Source: Bacillota bacterium (GTDB lineage: Bacteria; Bacillota; Clostridia; Christensenellales; CAG-138). From it: a DNA stretch of 19,779 nt. Location: the NCBI GenBank assembly GCA_023399275.1, contig JAEWQH010000110.1:1-19779 (forward strand). The letters run 5' to 3'. Of this stretch, positions 15,729 to 19,779 are shown one piece after another. The notes beneath the pieces are model-generated. The model was given only the letters and a program-made list of their open reading frames with translations, made no database searches and had not been told where the DNA came from. Made by a program: the position numbers and the translations under genes. Position 1 is the stretch's first letter; each line of letters starts with the position of its first letter.

Positions 15729-15756
15729 TAAAAAAAAACGGCTGTGAAACCGTTTT
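15729..15756 (-). terminator. Intrinsic terminator after the AraC gene
   Basis: On the minus strand AAACGG (15755-15750) pairs with CCGTTT (15741-15736) around an 8-base loop and runs into a stretch of nine T. It lies about 20 bases after the AraC stop and separates the regulator transcript from the GRE1 operon. Confidence 0.88.
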
Positions 15757-15774
15757 GTGTGTCTGAAACGTATC

Positions 15775-16593
15775 TTATCGTGAACTCTGCGCGCGGTTCT
15801 CCGCCTTGCTGCGCCGGTATTCGCGCGTAGACATACCGGTATAGGCGCGAAACGCACGATAGAAAAACTTGGTGGAGTGATAACCCGTCTGGTAGGCGAT
15901 CTCCTCGGTGTTCATGTTGCTTGCCGCAAGCATCGTCTTCGCCGCTTCCATGCGCAGGGAGTTGAGGTACTCCATCAGCGAAAGCCCCGTCTTGAGCTTG
16001 AACGCGCGGCTGAGGTAGGACTTGCTGACGAAGACCATGTCCGCCAACTGCTGGACGCTGATGCTCTCGGTCAGGTGATCCTGCATGTAGAGAACCACGC
16101 GGCTGATCATGTCGCTCTGCGTCTGCTTGTCAAAGCAGCAGCGCCCGATGAGCAGCACGACGCTCTTGACGTAGTGGTCAACCAGCGCCTGACAGGGCGC
16201 GTTGCTCTTGCACTCCGCGTGGATGGCCTCCATGAGCCACTTGAGGCGTGCATCCTTGTCCTGCACGCGCAGGATATCCTGAAGCTCCAAGCCCGGGATG
16301 TCCAGCCAGAGGCAGATGATCTCCTGATGCTGGTCATACTGCAGGCTTTCGGTGTGCGGCATGCCTTTGGGGTATACGATCATGTCGTAAAACGACGCCT
16401 GCACGCTCGTGCCGCCCGTGATGACGCGCGCGCTGCCGTAGAGAAAATAGATCAGCTCGATGCAATCGTGCGCGTGTTCCTTAAAGTTCCAGATGCTGCT
16501 GCGCTCGTCAAATCGCTCGCAAAACAGCACTGGCGTTTTGGATTGATCCACCGCCGCGCAAAATCCTTCGTATCCGTCTGCAAAGAAGTCCAC
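15775..16593 (-). CDS. AraC-family transcriptional regulator
   Basis: A 272-residue protein. The N-terminal half is a cupin-like ligand domain (FKEHAHDCIELIYFLYGSAR and YDMIVYPKGMPHTESL), as in sugar-sensing AraC proteins. The C-terminal 100 residues hold two helix-turn-helix motifs (ISVQQLADMVFVSKSYLSRA and EEIAYQTGYHSTKFFYRAFR) ending in GMSTREYRRS. I choose the GTG at 16593 with AAGGAGAG upstream; a longer frame to 16692 would overlap the DeoR gene with a non-coding-like stretch. It follows the DeoR gene by 34 bases in the same transcript and is likely the activator of the adjacent GRE1 operon. Confidence 0.92.
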   Translation of the reverse strand: MDFFADGYEGFCAAVDQSKTPVLFCERFDERSSIWNFKEHAHDCIELIYFLYGSARVITGGTSVQASFYDMIVYPKGMPHTESLQYDQHQEIICLWLDIPGLELQDILRVQDKDARLKWLMEAIHAECKSNAPCQALVDHYVKSVVLLIGRCCFDKQTQSDMISRVVLYMQDHLTESISVQQLADMVFVSKSYLSRAFKLKTGLSLMEYLNSLRMEAAKTMLAASNMNTEEIAYQTGYHSTKFFYRAFRAYTGMSTREYRRSKAENRAQSSR

Positions 16594-16627
16594 GCCGCCC
16601 TCTCCTTTTCCCCGCGCCGCCCCTCGC

Positions 16628-17371
16628 TTAGGTGAGGATGATCTCCACCCCGTTTTGCTCGAGCGATTCGCGGCAGTTTTCCGGCACCGCATCCGTGATC
16701 ACATGCGTCACCTCGCGCGCGGACATGAGCTGTACGACGCCGCGCTTGTTGAATTTGGACGCATCGGTGAGTATGATGCGCTTGTCCGCGCGCGCCGCCA
16801 TGGCGCGGACGGCTTCCGCGCGCAGCATGTCCACATTGGAAAACCCCTGTTTGGGGTCGTATCCGTCGGTTCCGATGAAGAACTTGTCCACATAGAACTC
16901 CTCGGCGCACTTGCCCACGAGCGGCCCGCTCATCACCTGCGCGTCAGGGTCATACGTACCGCCGAGCAGCACCACGCGCGCGCCGGGGATAGAGCGGACG
17001 TACCCGGCGATGAACGCGGAGTTGGTGATGATGGTCACATCCCGCTTGGTGCGCACCAGTTCCTCGGCCAGCATGGCGCAGGTAGAGCCGGATTCGATCA
17101 TCACCGCCTCGCCGCTGGGCACCATATCCGCAGCCCTTCGCGCGATGCGCCGCTTGGTCTCGTAGTCAAACGTCATGCGGTAGCCGACGTCGTTTGGAGA
17201 AACGCGCATGGCGCAGCCGTGTTGCCGGTGCAGCAGCCCCTTGTTTTCGAGTACGGCGAGGTCTTTTCGCACCGTCACGGCGGAGACGCCAAGCCGTTGT
17301 GCCAGGTCGTTTACATCCAGCGTCTCCTCGCGGTTGAGCAGGTCCAGTATGGTCAGGCAGCGCTGATTCAT
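16628..17371 (-). CDS. DeoR-family transcriptional repressor
   Basis: A 247-residue regulator of full family length. The N-terminal winged helix-turn-helix has the DeoR signature (DVNDLAQRLGVSAVTVRKDL, then NKGLLHRQHG). The C-terminal sugar-phosphate-sensing domain has IESGSTCAMLAEEL, TIITNSAFIA, VLLGGTYD, FFIGTDGYDPKQGFSN and ILTDASKFNKRG. Family members release DNA when a phosphorylated sugar intermediate binds, which fits the kinase in the operon. AGGAG lies seven bases before the ATG. It has its own promoter with dyads around it (17409-17428), so it is probably self-regulated. Confidence 0.94.
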   Translation of the reverse strand: MNQRCLTILDLLNREETLDVNDLAQRLGVSAVTVRKDLAVLENKGLLHRQHGCAMRVSPNDVGYRMTFDYETKRRIARRAADMVPSGEAVMIESGSTCAMLAEELVRTKRDVTIITNSAFIAGYVRSIPGARVVLLGGTYDPDAQVMSGPLVGKCAEEFYVDKFFIGTDGYDPKQGFSNVDMLRAEAVRAMAARADKRIILTDASKFNKRGVVQLMSAREVTHVITDAVPENCRESLEQNGVEIILT

Positions 17372-17408
17372 TTCGTAGCTCCTATTGTGTTCTTTCGTAT
17401 TGCGGCGA

Positions 17409-17428
17409 GGTTTCGATCATTTGAAACC
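17409..17428 (-). promoter_or_regulatory. Candidate operator GGTTTC-N8-GAAACC
   Basis: A perfect 6-bp dyad, GGTTTC-GATCATTT-GAAACC, lies just downstream of the -10 box of the DeoR promoter, at about +7 to +26, where a bound repressor would block transcription. DeoR-family operators often contain TTTC/GAAA repeats. Confidence 0.55.
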
Positions 17429-17441
17429 GTTCCGCACGATC

Positions 17442-17470
17442 ATTATAGCAATTCGGGAAACGTTTTCCAA
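17442..17470 (-). promoter_or_regulatory. Sigma-A promoter of the DeoR-AraC transcript
   Basis: On the minus strand TTGGAA (17465-17470) and a perfect TATAAT (17442-17447) are separated by exactly 17 bases. A dyad GGAAA-CGT-TTTCC (17456-17468) overlaps the -35 box and extends into the spacer. It lies 33 bases after the GRE2 stop codon. Confidence 0.8.
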
Positions 17471-17495
17471 CAGAAAACGCAAGCTGTTCCCGAAT
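17451..17495 (-). terminator. Nested inverted repeats after GRE2, overlapping the DeoR promoter
   Basis: ATTCGGGAA (17451-17459) pairs perfectly with TTCCCGAAT (17487-17495). Inside it CGTTTTC (17461-17467) pairs with GAAAACG (17473-17479) around CAACA. It lies right after the GRE2 stop and covers the -35 box of the DeoR promoter. With no U-tract it could be a weak terminator for GRE2, a repressor site, or both. Confidence 0.5.
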
Positions 17496-17503
17496 CAGCG
17501 CGC

Positions 17504-19779
17504 TTACAATACCTGCTCGGTTCTGGCGATGATGTCGTCCTGCGTCTGGCGCGAGAGCACGTTGAAGAACGCGGAGTAGCCCGCCACGCGAACGATGAGA
17601 TCCTTGTGGTCTTCCGGGTGTACCTGGGCGTCCAGCATCGTCTCGCGGGAAACCACGTTGTACTGCACATGGAAGCCCTTGAGCACGTTGAAGAACGTGC
17701 GCAGCAGCAGCAGCAGCTTCTGGCGGTCACGCGGTTTTTCGAGCATGCTCAGGGCGACCTTCTGGTTGAGCAGTACGCCACCCGTGATCTTATCCGTCGG
17801 GAGCTTGCTCACGCTCTTGAACACGCTGGTCGGGCCGTTGACGTCCGCCGCATGCGTGGGCGAGCAGCCCTCCGCGAGCGGATCACCCTTGTGCCGCCCG
17901 TCCGGGGTGGCACAGGTGCCCGCGCCCTGCGGCACGTTGGCCGAGATGGAGCTCGTACCCGCATAGTACAGCCCGCCGATGGGGCCGCGGCCGTAGCGTG
18001 TGTTTTTATACTTCTTCAACTCGTCGATGTAGCTGTTGTACCCCTCTGCCACGAGGCGGTCGACATAGTCGTCGTCGTTGCCGTACTTCGGCGCAGCAAG
18101 CAGCAGCCGGCGGATCTCCTCCCCGCGCGCGCCTGCAAAGTCGGTCAGCAGCGCGTTCCAGAGCTCCTCGCGCGTGATGCTCCCGTCCTCATAGACACAC
18201 TTTTTGATCGCAGCGAGCGAGTCGCCAAGGTTGGCGATGCCCACCTGCAGGTCGCTGATGAAGTCGTAGACCGCGCCGCCCTCCTTGAGGTGCTTGCCGC
18301 GGGCAATGCAGTCCTCGGTCAGCGCCGAACAGAGGATATCCGGCACCTCCTGCTCGAGCACCATATCCGCGCTGGAGTCGAGGATGACCGCCTGGCGGCA
18401 GAACTCGCGCACGAAGATATCCCACGCCTTCATGACGTCTTCAAACTTCTCCATCTGGAGGAAGTGCCCCGTACCTTCGAAGACGCGCTTGCCGCTGTCG
18501 ATGTCGATGCCGTCGTTGAGCGCGATCATCAGCGTCTTGGGGAAGTTGAGGAAGCTCATGCCCGTGCAGCGGTACCCCCACTTGCCGGGGACGGCGACTT
18601 CGACGCAGCCGATGGCACTGTAGTTATACGCGTCTTCCTTTTTGACCCCCAGGTTCATAAACGACGGGATGATGATCTCGTCGCTGTTGAAGGCCGGCAT
18701 GCCGAACCCGCAGCGAATCACCTGGATGCACTCCTGCATAAAGTCGTCGCTCAACCCTTTGTGATAGCGAACGGTGAGATTCGGCTGCGGCAGATGGCAG
18801 CGCGCAACGGTGCGCAGAATCAGGTAGCTCAGCGCATTGACCGCGTCCTTCCCGTCCACGGTCTGCCCGCCGACGGTTACGTTCTGATACAGCGGGCTGC
18901 CCGCGGAAAAGCGCGTGTGCGACCAGGAGCGGATCTTGTTGACCGTAAACGTACGCAGCCAGAGGTTCTCCAGCAGCTCGCACGCCCGCTCTTCGCTCAT
19001 CCCTTCGCTGCGGCTCTTTTCGTAAAACGGGTAGACATACTGATCCATGCGCCCGTAAGAGAGCGAGTGGCCGTTGCTCTCGATCTGGAGCACGACGTGC
19101 ACGAGCCAAACGCTCTGCAGCGCCTCGTGAAACGTCTCCGCAGGCTGCATAGGCACCTTGCGGCAGATGCGCGCGAGTTCGAGAAGCTCCTGCGCCCGCT
19201 CCGGCGCGGCCGTCTTCGCCTGCTCTTGCGCCAGCGCGGCGTAGCGCAGCGAAAACGCCTCCATCGCATCCAGCACGATCAGAATCGCGCGGTAAAAATA
19301 GCTTTTCTTGAGATCCTCGAAATCCGCCAGCTCGAGCTTTTCCTGCTGCTCCAGCACGCGGGCACGGTAACCGTTGAGCCCCTCGCGCAGAATGCGGCCG
19401 TAGTCCACGGCGATGTGCGCGTCGCCGCTGGTGATGTTTCCCTCCGTCTTGATGATGCCGAGGTCGTAGAAAAGCCGCGCGCGCTCGGGGAACGCCGCGT
19501 AGCCCTTATCCTGCAGCGTGCGCCCCTTCCAGTAGGGGTAGATATCGCGCAGAATCTGCTTGTTTTCCTCGGTGATGGTGAACCGGTCGCCGTCGCGCTT
19601 GTCGAATGCGTCCAGCTCCTTGACGACCCAATCCATCGCGTATTCGGGAAAGATCGGCGCGCTGCGGTCGCTCGAGGCCTGGTTACCGGCGAGCAGCGCG
19701 TCCGGATCGATATAGACGCTCATATTGCGAAGCACGTTGTCGAGCATATACGCGCGGCGCAGCACCACCTGGTCCTGCT
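17504..19779 (-). CDS. Glycyl radical enzyme GRE2 (PFL/dehydratase superfamily), 5' end outside window
   Basis: The frame is open from the TAA at 17504-17506 to the right edge, about 757 residues. By comparison with family length, roughly 20-40 N-terminal residues are missing. The visible start QDQVVLRRAYMLDNV continues into SVYIDPDALLAGNQ, the usual family N-terminal region. The active-site cysteine and base are in YSAIGCVEVAVPGKWG (Cys codon 18605-18607), and the glycyl radical site is RVAGYSAFF (Gly codon 17579-17581). It keeps NGHSLSYGRMDQYVYP and DAHIAVDY. The position that is Asp in glycerol dehydratase (14 after the Cys) is Thr. It belongs to the same broad class as GRE1 but is clearly diverged, so a different substrate or step is likely. 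Its activase is not seen, and its promoter is outside the window. Confidence 0.93.
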   Translation of the reverse strand, partial: QDQVVLRRAYMLDNVLRNMSVYIDPDALLAGNQASSDRSAPIFPEYAMDWVVKELDAFDKRDGDRFTITEENKQILRDIYPYWKGRTLQDKGYAAFPERARLFYDLGIIKTEGNITSGDAHIAVDYGRILREGLNGYRARVLEQQEKLELADFEDLKKSYFYRAILIVLDAMEAFSLRYAALAQEQAKTAAPERAQELLELARICRKVPMQPAETFHEALQSVWLVHVVLQIESNGHSLSYGRMDQYVYPFYEKSRSEGMSEERACELLENLWLRTFTVNKIRSWSHTRFSAGSPLYQNVTVGGQTVDGKDAVNALSYLILRTVARCHLPQPNLTVRYHKGLSDDFMQECIQVIRCGFGMPAFNSDEIIIPSFMNLGVKKEDAYNYSAIGCVEVAVPGKWGYRCTGMSFLNFPKTLMIALNDGIDIDSGKRVFEGTGHFLQMEKFEDVMKAWDIFVREFCRQAVILDSSADMVLEQEVPDILCSALTEDCIARGKHLKEGGAVYDFISDLQVGIANLGDSLAAIKKCVYEDGSITREELWNALLTDFAGARGEEIRRLLLAAPKYGNDDDYVDRLVAEGYNSYIDELKKYKNTRYGRGPIGGLYYAGTSSISANVPQGAGTCATPDGRHKGDPLAEGCSPTHAADVNGPTSVFKSVSKLPTDKITGGVLLNQKVALSMLEKPRDRQKLLLLLRTFFNVLKGFHVQYNVVSRETMLDAQVHPEDHKDLIVRVAGYSAFFNVLSRQTQDDIIARTEQVL

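Noticed and set aside
16594..16692. Longer AraC start at 16692
   Set aside because: It overlaps the DeoR coding region and reads as basic low-complexity sequence; GTG 16593 has AAGGAGAG upstream.
17455..17470. CcpA catabolite-repression (cre) site in the DeoR promoter
   Set aside because: The dyad GGAAA-CGT-TTTCC resembles cre but is offset by one base from the consensus spacing.
1..19779. Bacterial microcompartment around the GREs
   Set aside because: No shell-protein, aldehyde dehydrogenase or phosphotransacylase genes occur in the window, and GRE1 has no obvious N-terminal encapsulation extension.
1..19779. CRISPR arrays, tRNA or rRNA genes, complete insertion sequences
   Set aside because: No regularly spaced repeats, no tRNA cloverleaf or rRNA-like segments, and no transposase gene were seen on either strand.

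Overview
The window looks like the chromosome of a GC-rich anaerobic Firmicute (Clostridia or Christensenella-like). The reasons are oxygen-sensitive glycyl radical enzymes, strong AGGAGG-type ribosome binding sites, consensus sigma-A promoters (TTGGAA-17-TATAAT and TTGCGC-17-TATAAT), a lipoprotein-type binding protein and gut-anaerobe-style regulators. This assignment rests on gene content and signals alone. Nearly all genes lie on the minus strand, so transcription runs from high to low coordinates. The only forward genes are at the far left.

Left part (1-4714): a possible 3' end of an unknown forward gene and a forward GNAT acetyltransferase. These are followed by a minus-strand cyclic-di-GMP group: a membrane HD-GYP phosphodiesterase, a DUF5317-type membrane protein overlapping it by ATGA, and a membrane GGDEF diguanylate cyclase with its own promoter and a clean TTCG-loop terminator. 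Just upstream of the HD-GYP gene is a 214-bp element bounded by perfect 16-bp inverted repeats. It holds a 25-codon ORF whose ribosome binding site overlaps an 11-bp hairpin. Before it is a 212-aa protein of unknown function with a good promoter and terminator.

Right part (4890-19779): a catabolic island. From upstream to downstream on the minus strand it reads: a glycyl radical enzyme (GRE2, cut by the right edge), a DeoR regulator, an AraC regulator and a terminator. After that comes a long operon: a second glycyl radical enzyme (GRE1), its radical-SAM activase, a ROK-like sugar kinase with an extra N-terminal domain, an AroE-like dehydrogenase, a sugar-type binding protein, a two-domain ABC ATPase, two RbsC-type permeases and a long terminal hairpin. 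A plausible model is uptake of a polyol, sugar or cyclitol-like compound, phosphorylation and/or oxidation inside the cell, and radical elimination or cleavage by one or both GREs. DeoR would sense a phosphorylated intermediate and AraC the inducer. The substrate cannot be read from sequence. The two GREs carry different, non-standard sets of active-site residues, and the AroE-like enzyme has lost the shikimate-binding serines, so this may be an undescribed pathway.

Two regulatory points stand out: GTTTC/GAAAC half-sites recur around both control regions of the island, and the inverted-repeat element with a tiny ORF sits in front of the HD-GYP gene.
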